From the NCBI RefSeq assembly GCF_905220415.1, contig NC_059537.1, positions 5,555,622 to 5,619,621 of the forward strand: a stretch of DNA of 64,000 nt, in the 5' to 3' direction. Origin of the DNA: Colias croceus. Taxonomy: Eukaryota > Arthropoda > Insecta > Lepidoptera > Pieridae. The notes beneath the pieces are model-generated. The model had not been told where the DNA came from. It saw only the letters and a program-made list of their open reading frames with translations, and ran no database searches. This document shows, piece by piece, positions 1 through 13,616 of the stretch (within the stretch, counting starts at the first letter, position 1; each line of letters opens with the position of its first letter). The position numbers and the translations under genes were made by a program.

Positions 1-3000
1 AACACACATAATTGGGAATATAGATTACTCAATAAAATATACATATCCATTCTGCGATAAATAAAATATTTATGTCAATACCTTTATTCATTTTCGTCCA
101 CACCCTTTTACCCTTACAAATGCCCTTTAGAAGCAGACAAGCAAATTGCGGTGTACCCCAAGTGTCGTTATTAAGCGACAGTCATCCAAAGGGTCTGTTC
201 TTAACCCTTTTGCGGAGACGGTGTTGGTACATGCCTGCTTCGTGTTGATAAAGTCTCACAACGTATTAAACATAGCTTATTGCGTATTTTCATAGAAATT
301 TACATAATAATACCAGCAAGTACACTTTCAATTATAAATGTTATTCGATTCAAATTGCTGAAGCACCCAATATCTTTCAATAAAAGTACGTTTTAATACC
401 GTAATTGATAATGAAATGAATTTTTTGCGGTTTCATTATTCTGTCCCATAAATATTGGTCTACGTTTCGTGGTCGGATTTTCATAGAGAAACGCGAGTCT
501 GACAGAAAAAGAGTTCAATCTAGCTCGACTGGATCTTAAATAGAAAGCTTAATAGCTTTAGGTGGCTGAATTGTGAAGACCATTAAGGAAACTAAAATCC
601 ATTAGTTTTAAGCATACTTTAGAATGTGATATTGCTTTTAGGGATTTCTTAATAGTTACTAAGGTAAATTATGCTTTTGTTTCTCCCAGAAAATAAGTAA
701 GTAGGTGGTAACTTTTAGAATAGTTCATGTAATATATTTGAATGAGTACCTACATGTATAGGTAAATGATGCCGTTGTGGTATTTGTCTTCTTTGACAAG
801 GATTAAAACTAAAAAAATATATTTCTAAGTTATAAACTTCTTAGCAATTTATCGTTTTTAATGTTGCTACATACTGTTCTCGGGCTTTGGTCTACTCCGT
901 TTGATACAAACTTTATTGCTTCGCACATAAACTTCGCAAATACAAAAGATTTGTTGGAAAGTCAGGTTTTGAAAAATCTTTTGACATTTCGGCTTGTGTG
1001 AACAAATTTAACCGCCAAGTGAGCACAATCGACTTCTATGTAGCCCTTTTGACGAACCAACTGAAGCGAAAGATGATAGCCCATGAAAAATCCACGGATT
1101 TATTCGAGTGACAATGATATTATGTTTATTTTCTGTGCCTTTAATCTTGAATTAGTATTCGTACATTGTTCAAATCGATGAGCATTAACAATTAACCAAA
1201 GTTAACTGTTAATGCATAATTTATTATAAATATTTAGCCATTTTATATATATTGAACAGCACTGCAAAAATTAAAAAATTAAATCATTAATAGTTTTTAG
1301 AACGTTTATTTTCTAACTTTGTTGAAAACACCGACACAGGTTCTCTCAAGTTATATTATAAGTAATGTTAAAAATAATGTCATATCATCATATATCATTG
1401 GTCCCTAAAATACCTACTAATTTGGCGTAAATAATTATTTCGTCGACTCAATCCGAATCTTGTCTCACAATGTATCTAAACATCGAACCACTAAGGTGTA
1501 TATTTGAATAAATCCCATGCACGAAGCGATTTGAAAATATTTTTTTAAGCGTTCGAATTATACGAATGGTAACAGAGTAACATAAATGAAAATAATTTCG
1601 TTGCCGTAAATGGAGTTCCTTTGTGAGAGGAAGGAAACGAGCCCTGCGAGTGTTTGTTTGGCGCAAACAATGAGTCTGCAATTTGCGGCTACCGACTTCG
1701 CTCTGTTGACGTATATCAAAATCCTAACAAATTACACTTTATGACTACGTAGGTAACTTATTTAGGTTGCATGTCTTGCTGGGGAAACTTGTTCTTATGT
1801 GTTACCGCTGTAGATACGACGAAACTTATATGAATTTTAGTTAGAAATTCCTCCAAAAATGTAATGTAATATATGAAATGAAACTTTAGTACAACTCGTG
1901 GAACTGGAAAGTTATTAAGATTATTATATTAAGACTGTTATTTATTAGGTAAATATTAGCGAGTCGCGACGTTAAGAGGTTTTTGCAATTTTCTTGTTTG
2001 CTAACGAATAAGCATAAAACAAAGTGATGTTACACCAAAACAAGTAGACTGGTGAGATAAAAGGAACAATATTTATTCAATTTGTACAGTTGCAGTGTCA
2101 GCCGACTGTGGAGCTAAACATTCAAATACTGTGCCGTATCAGGGTTTTAACAATTCACCAGGTACCAGTATTCTTACCAGATAAAAAAAGGAAGATTTAT
2201 TTTGTAGATTTGAGGAAGAGTTGCACTGGATACATACGTTCGTGGAAAATCAGAAAATTCACATCCTCAATAAAATATTTGATTCTTCGTCAAGTGACAT
2301 TAAGTGACGCACGTGCTCACGTCTAAAATTTTGCCTGGCGCAGAATTTTGGAATGTCTTTTTGTTTGACTTTCAACATCTACGTGACTCTTCCATTCATT
2401 CAGAATGGAATTTGCTCCGAAATTTATTAAACTTCTTATTTTGGATTCATTTAATAGATAGAGCCATTAATAAGAAGACAATTGGGACTTCAGGAATAAA
2501 GATCTAATGAACATCATTTAATTTGTACTTAAAATACTACAAATACCTCTGTCCACCCCTATGAGCGTCTTGAAAACACATTAGCCCAAACAAGATCACG
2601 TCAAGTCCATTGTTAGTCACATACTAGTAACTAACTAACAATTATGTTACATTCTGTTGCTTGGCAGGGCTTGTCGTATTAAACTTTATACGATTTCCGG
2701 CAGCTAGAAAACCCAATTAGCAATATCATCCGGTCTGAGAGCGTAACGGAGGCTGAGTGGCTGAGTGGCAATATGCGCTACAGTCAGTTAACATACACCT
2801 AATTGCTGTTAAATTTACTTAACTTTGCTGCAACCGCTGTGATTTACTTTAATAGACGCTGCGCTAGTGTTGGTAAGAAGTTGTGCCTCTCAAATGAAAG
2901 ATAAACATGGCTTGATTCGCGTAAAAGCTCCTAAAAATAAAATTCAGAGACCCAAATCAAAAAGTAAATAACTTCACTTATTTCGTAGGAAAATTAATTT

Positions 3001-4861
3001 AATATAAAACTCAACAGGAACAAAATGCTTGGCTTTGAGTTTTTTAAATAATACTCCGTTATAATAAGCAGCACAAACACCGATAACTTATCTTCAGTGC
3101 CGCCTCTTACGAACGAGTGCTCTTCACATAAAATCAATGCATAATGCGAATTTTATAAAATGTCGAAAACTTTAAAGAAAAATTTATTCAGACAGGTGAT
3201 GATAGGTGAGATTGAAATTGAATTCAAAGTTAAGAGTCTAATTTGAATGGAAAGAATTGAATAAAATACCGAGAATAGGGCAATATTAAGATGGAAAAAT
3301 CTCGGTGTAGTTATTCGAGATATTTTTTTGTTTGTGGCACCTTCTTCCCTCCTGAATATAGAAGACTTTGAATAACTTGAGACTTTATTAAGGTAAAGAT
3401 GAACCTTAAAAAGTGCAATTTAAAATAATGTTCCAATCTGGATATTGACAAAATATAGCTTGTGTTTCTTTTAATTATTGATATTCTTTATTGTTATAAC
3501 AATTTAATAAAGATATTTGGCAAATTTACTTTGTGGATCGCTATGTGGTTCCAGAGGTAGATACCTACCTAATATTTATATCAGCGTTCATCGAATTTCC
3601 AGAAAATCTCGAATTATTAGACGACTATGACATATATTATATAGATTTATTTATAAATTTTAATACAACTCGTCTGTAGGATAAGGGGAGAATTTTTATC
3701 ATAGATTGATTTCGTTTTAATGTTAATAAAAATTAAAAACTTATCTGTACTGTGTTAGTTAAAAGTAGGTAAACTAATATTACAATATAGAAAATTGTGA
3801 AATTATTTATTAACCACATATTTTTTTTAAAACCTATTCATGTCTCTAATTCCTCAGAACCTATTTATGCCTTCAATAATCCTTTATCAATTTAACCTCA
3901 TTACACAAAGGTTTCAAACAATATTCATCAACGTAAACTTGTTCGAAACATTCTTATTGGGTTAATAAAGCAAAAGATTTTATATCTGTCCAACTAAAAC
4001 TCAATCAGGGCCTAATTGATATATTTATGTTGCTTGTATTACGTGAATGAAGGAGAGGTATATATTGCGTCCTAATGAAGATTTGTAGTGAGTAATAAAA
4101 GTGTATTGGGATCAGCCTTTACTGCATTGGAAGGAACAAAAGAAGTAATTGATTGTAAGTAGGTATATAGAAAACGAATTCGTGCTTTATACTAGATATA
4201 AAAACCTTCAAAAGTCAGCTTAAAATTTTTAGAGTCCATAATATGTAGAGTATTTATAATTACATTTCAAAACATACATATAAGACATACTCTTTATACA
4301 CTTTTACAAATATAACACCTCTTTCTAAATTAGCAAAAAACGTCCCAATAATTACGATTCCTTCCTCGTTTTCATTTTCACCTCTTGGAAACTAGCTTTC
4401 ATTCGTATCCGAGTTAGCTTTAAAAATATTACACCGGAAATTGCTAGTAAAACGAATCCATTACTCAACAGTAATCAAGGTTCTGGAGTCACGACATGAG
4501 TTTTAATTATGTGCGATGTCAACAGCACACGGTTGTCGCAAAATGGTTTTCAAGTAGAAATACCTTAGTGAACATATTGCAGATAAGCGGCCCCCACAAT
4601 GAAACGTTCCAGTCTGTGTTTGTCACATCAAGTGCACAATTTTTACGACAACAGCATATGGACGTGGATTATTGGAGCGTGATTACGTCGTAAAATGTAC
4701 CACTGGTTTCATTCATTTATTGGTGATACGAGCGAAAACAATAGGTATTACTTTTACGTTTGAATAAATAACCGACATAATACAACATAATTAGAATTTT
4801 CTATACAATAGAAGCTTTGTTTAATTGTGAATGCTTGTATAAGTTTAGAGAATTATATCAG
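1..4861. other. AT-rich intergenic sequence
   Basis: I see no supported gene. Open frames are at most about 78 codons, have no recognised domain and no consistent splice context. A TGGCTGAGTGG motif near 2757 resembles a pol III A box but has no B box after it. Confidence 0.6.
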
Positions 4862-4990
4862 ACTAGCTTCCCCCCGCGGCTTCGCTTGCGTAGTCAAAGA
4901 AAAAACCCTCACACTCACAAGCTCGAAAGCGTAAGCGTGCGTTGCCCGTCAGTCAGTCACTCAGTAACGGAGTGTTATATAAATTGATTG
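4862..4990 (+). repeat. Partial interspersed repeat
   Basis: It starts ACTAGCTTCCCCCCGCGGCT, continues CGCTTGCGTAGTCAAAGAAA as in 15894-16132, and includes a short CAGT run. The rest of the family unit is missing, so the copy is truncated. Confidence 0.6.
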
Positions 4991-5404
4991 TTATTTTACA
5001 ATAAATAAACAAACATACATGTTGTAGGTACCTAACAACAATGTCACATAATTACAGTAACAAATTCTTGTACGCAATATTAGCTTTAATTAATGTTGAT
5101 GTACATAAATATAGTACGCAACAGTCAAAACTTTAGGTTAGGAATGTAATTAGATAGAAGCCACTTAGACAGTATATGCGTAGGAAATCAATTAATGCAA
5201 ATTGCCAACTAATTACGGAGACGTATTGTGAAACGCTTTGACAGTCATCTAGTGGCTTCAAAGTGCTACATAGAGGCCTCCATTTTGATTTACTTTGATA
5301 GGAACCTTAGAGCGTTATCTTCGGAGTAGAAACATGACAATGTTTTAAAGAGAAACAGGAAGACGGCACGTAACAATTGTGTTTTGTTGATGTATATTAT
5401 CATT

Positions 5405-5602
5405 ACTAGCTGCTACGCGCGGTTTCACCCCCGTGGCTCCTGTAGGTCGTAGAGTGATCATATATACCCTATAGCTATCCTAGATAAATGAGCTCCTATA
5501 ACACCGAAAGAATTTTTCAAATCGGACCAGTAGTTCTCGAGATTAACGCGTTCAAACAAACAAACAAACAAACTCTTCAGCTTTATAATATTAGTAAAGA
5601 TT
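5405..5602 (+). repeat. Interspersed repeat
   Basis: It starts ACTAGCTGCTACGCGCGGTT, contains GATAAATGAGCTCC, CCGAAAGAATTTTTCAAATC and an (AAAC)n run, and ends CTTTATAATATTAGTAAAGA. It is the same family as 35481-35653 (inverted) and 57495-57663. Confidence 0.8.
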
Positions 5603-7047
5603 TTGACTTAAATTGAGCTTAATTCAATCACTTCAACTAATAATATTTTTTTTACCTTATTAATAAAAAAATTTTGGATGTAAGAAATATTTTTGTTCTT
5701 CGCAACTGAAACTACCGCAATCAACTACCGCAATCAATTGACATAAAAGCAAACACTGTTAGCTGTTGCTAACAAAGTAGCTTATACTTTGTTAGACCCA
5801 TAACATTCTTGACCCTATCGTCAGGTCTTTGATGCTACAGTGGATACTTATGTTCTTCAAGAAATGGCACTTTTTATCGAAGCTTATTTTATTTTTATTC
5901 GTCGCTACTTCAGTGTCTTATGTCAGTCCGAATTATATATATTTAAGAATTACAGTTTAAAACACCGTATTTTTCTTACAAGATGGTAGTAACTAGGTCT
6001 TTCAGTATTTTTTCTGTTATTATCTCCATGCACCTTGAATGTATATTAGCTAAAGAGCTTAAAATGTAAACTAACTCCTCAAAATAACAATTAATAACCC
6101 TAATAACAATAACGAAATAGATGCAAAATGTACAAAAGGAGATGTAATTTCTCACAAATAAAATTAATAACCGTCTATGATTGATTCATGTCGCTCGAAA
6201 TATTTGCCTGATTAAGCGATGATTGCCCTTCCCAGACGGCGGTAAACAAAATAACGATATTACTGTGCTCAGTCTTGAATTAAATTACCTCTATACTATA
6301 GGTACACGTACCGATTTCTATAACTTTATTTGGAAGTTATCGAGTGCTTCTTTGCGATGATACGAAAATGATCGATAAGTATTAAATACAATATACTTTC
6401 AATTCAAATTGTTAAACGATTTATACATACGCAAATCCATTAGATACACATGTTTCATATTAATGAGAAAGATTGCTTTGTGTTTAAAATATTTCTAAGT
6501 ATGTTTATACATTTAGGAGGAAGATTTTCTTATTTAGCACCAACTTAAGAACTTCATTAATCTATTCAACAATACTAACCTAGCCTTTGTACTATTTATA
6601 ATCGTTACATTCTTTATTCATCTTTATAGCATGACATAAAAATAGAATCAAAAATGTAGAGTAAAATTTTACAATTAAATTCACAATTAAATTAATTTAA
6701 TTCACAATTAAAACGATAATTTAAAAACGTAACATCCTTGTACTCCTATTTCGAACTTTCCTAATTTTAAAACTGTAAAGAATAATCCGGGAAAAATCTT
6801 TTCCCTCCGGGCTATTACGTCGTCATGTAACGACACCATTATTCCGCATTTGTTTCATGTAACATAAATCCAGTTTCGTGAGCCAACAGCATACGAGATA
6901 TTGAAATACAGTGTCTTTAAAATGTAGAGCGTTTTCGTTTACACTTTCATCTCATGCCCGAGTATAATGTTTTCGTCATTTTGTTCATAACCAAGTTTGA
7001 AACTAGAAATTGAAAATGTTTAAGTGAGTTTTATTTGATGTTATAAC
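5603..7047. other. AT-rich intergenic sequence
   Basis: No gene is seen. The only small structure is a 14-bp tandem duplication (ACTACCGCAATCA) near 5710. Confidence 0.6.
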
Positions 7048-7514
7048 TATCCCACCAAAAACATAAATGTAAAATTTGGAGCCGAGTTCATACGTTGACT
7101 TAATTTGCCAAAAAAGAAATGAGATCTAAATGTGTGCCAAGTTCTGCAGACAGTCCAGAAATTTATTTACAAAGATGTATTAAGTTCTTAGGTTGACTGA
7201 AAACTCAATTGTTTTATTTTCCCTTAGAGAACAATGTTTATTCCAAAATATAACTTTTTTAATTTGAATAATATAATTATTTTCACAAAGCAAACAACTA
7301 ATGACCTATTGAACCCCATAATTTGATGAGGCTAGTTTTGCATACTGTTTATATTTTGTGAGGTTCTAACCTAAGAACTTAATACATCTTTGTAAATAAA
7401 TTTCTGGACTGTCTGCAGAACTTGGCACACATTTAGATCTCATTTCTTTTTTGGCAAATTAAGTCAACGTATGAACTCGGCTCCAAATTTTACATTTATG
7501 TTTTTGGTGGGATA
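7048..7514. mobile_element. 467-bp element with identical 146-bp inverted arms
   Basis: The left arm 7049-7194 and the right arm 7368-7513 are perfect inverted copies across 146 bp in my reading, with a 173-bp AT-rich spacer. The ends read TATCCCACCA on both sides. There is no coding frame. Perfect identity indicates a recent insertion or ongoing conversion between the arms. Confidence 0.9.
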
Positions 7515-7981
7515 TCATTACTTTTTGTAGAGAAAATTACTCTGCAAGATTTACTTTATGAATATAATACTTTTTATATACGATTTTTTTATTTTTTCTT
7601 GCGGTTTCTCTGTATGGTTTGTTTAGTATTATTTTCTATATTTTCTTATATGTTATGAATGTCAGCACACATTGCCCCGTCATTATCTGCAATTTTTTAA
7701 ACTCGTTTTCACTCTGGTTTCCCTTCAAAACGTATAACGTATAAACTCGTTTTCTGTTTAAAAGATTACATGATTTTCTAAACATCCAGCGTGAATTTGT
7801 ACACACACTATTACCAAGATGCAAAGATCGTTGTAGAAGAATCGTCGCCTTACTCCATGACGTTACGGTATTGCCATGACGCGATCTTGAAATTTTACCT
7901 AAAGATGTTTCACTCATATTAATATTACGCAAATTAAATCATTTCGACCTTCGACGAAGCCTTCTTCCATTATATTCTAGG

Positions 7982-9061
7982 AGGTAGCAACGTTGACAAG
8001 TGAGCATTTTAGTATAGTTGGTTCTTTGATATGCTGTTCCTCTTGCTATTTCGGTTAGAGTCCGGGCTGTCTGGCTGGCCGCAGTGGTTGCGTTTATTAG
8101 TGCGCATCTTATCTGCACAGGAAAATATCCTTAATTTAAAGTCATTTTTTAACGCGTAATTTTTAATCGTTTGCCTTTAGATAGATCCATTAGACATACA
8201 TTTTTTATTGCAAGACGTGTTTTTCGTTGTTAAATAGGTGCCAGACGCAATTTTTATTTCAAAATAATTATAATATCATCGAAATAAGTGAAATTCCATC
8301 AACATGAGTCCCAGTGAAGGATAAGTAATCACTGTGTTACTTATACTATATATAATATTCATTTTACTATTTACAGTTTTTTTGCAACAATCTACCATAT
8401 CGCCTCCTTTTTCCCAACGAACCTCAAATAGGACGTTAATGTAAACTTGATAAAAACCAAATATCATCAAGAAATTAAAGACTTTTTAACGGATTTTAAA
8501 CGCGATTTATTCATTGTATTATTTTCCCAAGTCTTTATTTCAAAATGTATAATATTCGCGTAAAATCAAACACTAGAAAATACAAATATCATCAAATTCA
8601 TATTTATACCCAAAAGTGTAATAAATATGAAACCATCTATTAAAAATATTAGTTTACTAATTATTCAATATAAGTATTAAAAAAGGATAATATAATATAA
8701 ATAATAAAGTTATTACTTACCTTTTAAGCGGACTCATGTTGATGTAATTTCACTTATTTCGATGACATTTTAGTTATTTTGAAATAAAAATTGCGTATGG
8801 CACCTATTTTACAACGAAAAAAACGTCTTGCAATAAAAAAATTATGTCTGATGGATCTATCTAAAGGCAAAAGATTAAAAATTACGCGTTAAAAAATGAC
8901 TTTAAATTAGGGATATTTTCCTGTGCAGATAAGATGCGCACTAATAAACGCAACCACTGTGGCCAGCCAGACAGCCCGGACTCTAACCGAAATAGCAAGA
9001 GAAACAGTATATCAAAAACCCAACTATACTAAAATGACTTTTTTTTAAACGTTGCTAGCTC
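7982..9061. mobile_element. 1.08-kb foldback element with arms of about 330 bp
   Basis: The left arm (7982-8311) and right arm (8730-9061) are inverted copies with roughly 90 percent identity by eye; for example GCCAGCCAGACAGCCCGGAC with the following ACTCTAACCGAAATAGCAAGA is shared. The arms contain no long frame. The loop of about 420 bp is AT-rich and its edges are also partly inverted. This is a non-autonomous foldback-type DNA transposon, with diverged arms that suggest an older insertion. Confidence 0.8.
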
Positions 9062-9180
9062 CCGTACTATTACACCATTTATGGTAATTATTTTTTCATG
9101 CTTGTATTGGCTGAACATGTTTGTGCTTAGTAATATAATTGTATCACCATTGAAGACCATGTTTAAAGCAAAATAAAGAT

Positions 9181-9181
9181 T

Positions 9182-9212
<31 letters not shown>

Positions 9213-9213
9213 C
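9181..9213 (+). repeat. (TTTA)n microsatellite, possible retroelement tail
   Basis: About eight TTTA units follow AAAGCAAAATAAAGATT, which contains an AATAAA-like signal. The arrangement resembles the 3' end of a LINE or SINE insertion, but the body upstream is not recognised. Confidence 0.6.
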
Positions 9214-11339
9214 ACTGAAATTAAAACTAATACTCATAAATAAAGAATAAATAAATGTGAATATATGTAAAATTATATATTATTTTTAACTGTATGAGCA
9301 ATAAAGGCAATATTTTTATTACAATTTTCTTTTATTTTACGTTTAATAACAGTTTTGAATAAAGAAATCATGCAATCGAAGTAATCCGCCCTAGCGATAC
9401 TAGCGCGAGTGAATGTGATGTCAGAGGCGCTTCGAATCTACAGATGTTTCGTCCTAAAATATGTAAACTTCAATAATCTATATCTCAGTCATTTATTGAT
9501 GGATTTCAAAAATTTTTTCGGCCACTGATTAGTTTTGATCTATTTTTTCAGACTAGTAAGGTGAATATACTATTTTCTATTTTTTTAAACTTTTCCATTT
9601 TTCCATACAAACAAAATTAATGTCATTGAAAAAAAAATTAAATACAAATAAATTCAGTGTTTTCTGATTTTTTCCTTTGTACACTCACTATTACCTAGCT
9701 GATTACAAAATTTGAACTTTCTAGGTCATCTGGAAGTGGGTTAGGTTTTGTATATGTCTATAAGTCAGTCAGTCTTAAAAATTGCGATTTTTGGATATTA
9801 ATATCTACGCAACTGTTTAATCTGTATTTATGAAATTTAAGGTTCTTGTTTATCTTGAGGTCCTCTTGATACGTACCAAATTTGGTTTATTTAACTTAAA
9901 TAGTTTTTGAGTTATAAGGGGGTGAAAAGTGGCTCGAAATGGTTCGTGTAAATATACACACGGCTGCTGCTCGCCAGTTCTCTTCGCTTGAACTCGGCTT
10001 GACACGCTGCCGCGTGTCTAGATTCTTCTGTTCGTAATATTCATGTAAGCATTGTATTCAAACTTCAAGAAAGCCATACTAAACATGTCACGCAACGAAA
10101 TATAAATTATCTCAGGTAAAATAACTGAATATTATAAATTTTCTTATCTGACATGAATTATAACTTGATTAATATGCTCATGAGCGGAGTGTGACGCTGA
10201 ACGCTCCAAGATGCGTCTGTCGTTGTAAAGGAATCCTATTATATAACTCAATCTAAAACAGACAAAGGAAATCCTTCCTTTAAAATATCTGTACGTGTTT
10301 ATGAGAATTGAGAGTACGATAAAAGTCAACCTGATCAAGTGATCAGATTCATATATATAGAAGCTTATCGAATTCCACTCGCATAAAGCGGCTGAGAGGC
10401 CCTTCAAAAAAGGGCATACGTAACCTGTGTCACCCTTGATATAAATGATAAAGATGTTAAATGGACATACCTACAAATCATAAAAATTCCTCTTTAAATA
10501 GGTATACATCAAAATTGTGTGTTGTTTAAAGAGTTACAGCAGTAAATGTTTTAAGTGGCGTATTTGTATTGAGTCCGGTGGAAAGTTTTCTGCGCGTTGC
10601 TAAACCAATACTGCAAGCTGCCACTTTATTTGGCGCAATACAAAATAAATAATTTCAGCACGTCACACAGACACTGCAGTAAGCTGTTAGTCAAGGGGAC
10701 AGGTAGATGCGTGTTTCGCTCGCGGCGTCAATAAAGTGTTGCCGGCGGATGTCTGCATCGCGTTGGATGCAATTATGCTATTGATAGATTCTGTACACCC
10801 ACATGGATAAGATATTCAGTCTAAACTTTATATTTTAATGTTTACCAATTATTTTAAATATGTTATAATTTTGTTCGTGGGTAAAGTACGGGTAAATCGT
10901 TTTATTTGCAACCATAGAAATCTAAATAACAAGGCACTGTTATTTAGATTTCTATGTTTGCAACAGTTACTTTTTCATAAGATAACTATTATTATTTTAT
11001 ACTAAATTAGCGTAATTCACGTAATAAGTATCTAATTGCGATAAGAAAAAATAATTTATTCATTTCACCAATAGGTAACTCTATGCATCGATTTTAGTTT
11101 AATTTTCACAAGAAATTATGAATCTTTTTTTTTTAAATTTGTATGTATTATGCAGGAAAAATTTTAGACCAAACACTCGTGCGAAGACAGACAAACTCTC
11201 GTATTGTTATCATCTATACATACATAAGTATAATAAATCTGTAGAAGGGTCAATTCTGTACATTGAAAATATTGAAAAAATAAATAGCAGGGGGTGTTAC
11301 TGGATCGATACCAAACCCAAATATGTGATTAAAAAAATT

Positions 11340-11341
<2 letters not shown>
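9214..11341. other. Intergenic sequence with a repeat-like block and a GC-richer block
   Basis: The part at about 9440-10020 reads like an old dispersed repeat (GTATATGTCTATAAGTCAGT, GGGGGTGAAAAGTGGC), but I have no second copy in the window. The part at 10540-10800 is GC-richer with no frame. A short perfect hairpin is listed separately. Confidence 0.45.
10913..10956. repeat. Perfect 19-bp hairpin
   Basis: Stems at 10913-10931 and 10938-10956 are fully complementary (CATAGAAATCTAAATAACA and its inverse), with a 6-base loop. Short direct repeats (TTTGCAAC) flank it. No gene context supports an RNA product. Confidence 0.65.
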
Positions 11342-11400
<59 letters not shown>

Positions 11401-11570
11401 ATGTTCAGGCATCACGTGAAAACTAACGGTTCGATTTCGATGAAACTTGGTATAATTATACCTTATTATCCTGGGCATAAAATAGGATACTTTTTATCCC
11501 GGAAAAATACGTAGAAAAAAAGTAAATCTTAATTTTTCCGCGCGGACGGAGTCGCGGGCGGAAGCTAGTC
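11342..11570 (-). repeat. (TGTC)n microsatellite joined to an interspersed repeat
   Basis: About fifteen TGTC units (11342-11400) are followed by sequence with CGATTTCGATGAAACTTGGT, AAATAGGATACTTTTTATCC and a GCGGGCGGAAGCTAGT end. The microsatellite has expanded from the internal tetranucleotide of the repeat family. An open frame of 102 codons crosses it but is an artefact of the repeat. Confidence 0.85.
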
Positions 11571-13432
11571 TAAAATATATAGATAACCAATATTCATTAT
11601 CTATTCAACAAAACATTTCGAAGAAGCATTTCGAAGAAAAATGATTTAGTTAACTCATAGGAAAACAGTTCTTACTATCAATATCATTGATGAATTGAAA
11701 TTATTATAGTAAGTATATTATGGACGACTAATTCTATGCCAATAACGTTATAATATATTAATGGACTGTCCGTCAAGTTGTTACTCCATTATGTTCGTTC
11801 GAGAAGAGTTGGTAATCTATAAGTTACCTATAAAATAATACGGGGTGTTTCCTATTGACATACTTACCTATTTAGATATGTCATTAGGAAACAGTTCATA
11901 TGTTTTTTGAACAGATCGATGTACCTATAAACAAATTTAAAAACACATTCTTATGCTCATTTTTATCAAAAGTACGTACGTAATATGCAAATTATAGTTT
12001 GGAAAATCCAAAAGTGCACGCCTCATAATCTCATCCTTTACAATAAAATTGATTATTTATAAAGAGTACGTGACTATAAATATAAAAATGAAATAAAATA
12101 AAACATTTGGAAAAGTAAAGAAAGCGGTACCGTAATAATTGAGCTATTTTTCTTGTGGCCCCACCTAGATGTGAAACTGCGCAGGTTTAAGGGACTGACT
12201 ACCAACTTATTTTTTTAAACCTTGGCTTATAGTATAAAGAATCGAGTTTATAATGGTGAATTTTGAGTACACTATAAAAAAAAAAAAAAGTCGATATTTT
12301 TTTGTTTATTTAATAACAATTAAACCACATCGAATCAGACCCTGAAAAATGAAAGGGTTCTATTCCTGAGCATACTCAAGCGTAAGAGAAAAAAAAAGAC
12401 TCGATTAGTAAAGTATTTCGGTCGCTATCGTGTTAACAAGAAAAAGGATCCGCACATACAGATACACGGACGTCCAAGACAGAACTTTTTTAAACTGTTT
12501 TTTAACTAGTTTAAATAACAAAAATGACATCAAAAATATCATGAACGTTAAAAATAGTGTTTTTTCTTAATATGTGTGTGTATGTATTATCTTACAAGTG
12601 CAATGTATGATACATAAAGACATTTTAAGTTTGAAAAATCAGATGTTTTGCGCGAAGTGACAGTAGTACCCACCTCAACGCTTCGCTTATGAGGCGTGCA
12701 ATACAAATCTACTCCACGAATAATCTCGAAAAGCAAATTGCTAAATCGACACATAAATCAATGTAAATCTATATCAAACAATACAAACATTAAATTACGA
12801 AGAGAAGGCAGTTATCTTCACTCAATTGTACTCGCAAGCTTCCAATAATATAAACGAGGTTTATTTACTTGACTTATTCGTTAGAGACCGACAAAATCAA
12901 TTTCTGTTAAATATTCATCTTAATTTGGTTGTGAAGTTTCGTTCTGTATCTAAGTTGACAATGGTAGATAAATAGAATACAGTAATTAAATTTCACTCTT
13001 GAATACGTTATAATTAAAATGTTCTTTTGTGTTACAGAAGCTGTAATAGCAATATATATTTGGATTTTTTGTTTTGTTTCGACAAATTTTGTTTATGTAT
13101 CGTAATTGTGTCAGTTTTCTGATTAATTGCACATTGTATTTGTTATAATGAATTTTACTCTGTTTTAAGTTTTTAGGTCTTTCTTCATCCATTTGTGAGT
13201 TGTGTTAGATGGTAGAACATTTGAATTGACAAATATTTTGAAAAACATCACTTTGTTCACTATTATCTACTGTGTATTTATCAGTAATTTTGATGAAATA
13301 GAGCAAGCAGATTCTCAGATTCTCATAATTACTTATTTAAATATTATTTGGTCATTTTTAACCCTAAATTTCATACTAGAATTCAGAATATTAAGATAAC
13401 AGGCGATTTAAAAACTAATTATTATTACATTA

Positions 13433-13616
13433 TCCATACTAATATTATAAATGCGAAAGTAACTCTGTCTGTCTGTCTGTTACACAATCACGCCTAAACT
13501 ACTGAACCAATTTGCATGAAATTTGGTATGGAGATATTTTGATACCCGAGAAAGGACATAGGCTACCTTTTATTGCGAAATATGTACCACGGGCGAAGCC
13601 GGGGCGGACCACTAGT
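13433..13616 (-). repeat. Interspersed repeat
   Basis: It reads TCCATACTAATATTATAAAT, then (CTGT)n, then GCGAAGCCGGGGCGGACCAC and CTAGT. It is an inverted relative of 15894-16132 and shares its last 25 or so bases with 43592-43761. Confidence 0.8.

Noticed and set aside
2750..2800. Possible tRNA gene (A-box-like TGGCTGAGTGG)
   Set aside because: No B box or cloverleaf could be found downstream.
11118..11426. 102-codon open frame on the plus strand
   Set aside because: Its second half is the TGTC microsatellite read as repeated Cys-Leu-Ser-Val; it belongs to the interspersed repeat.
12012..12700. 13-base inverted match (GCACGCCTCATAA) around a 650-bp segment
   Set aside because: The match is too short and stops abruptly; it does not define an element.
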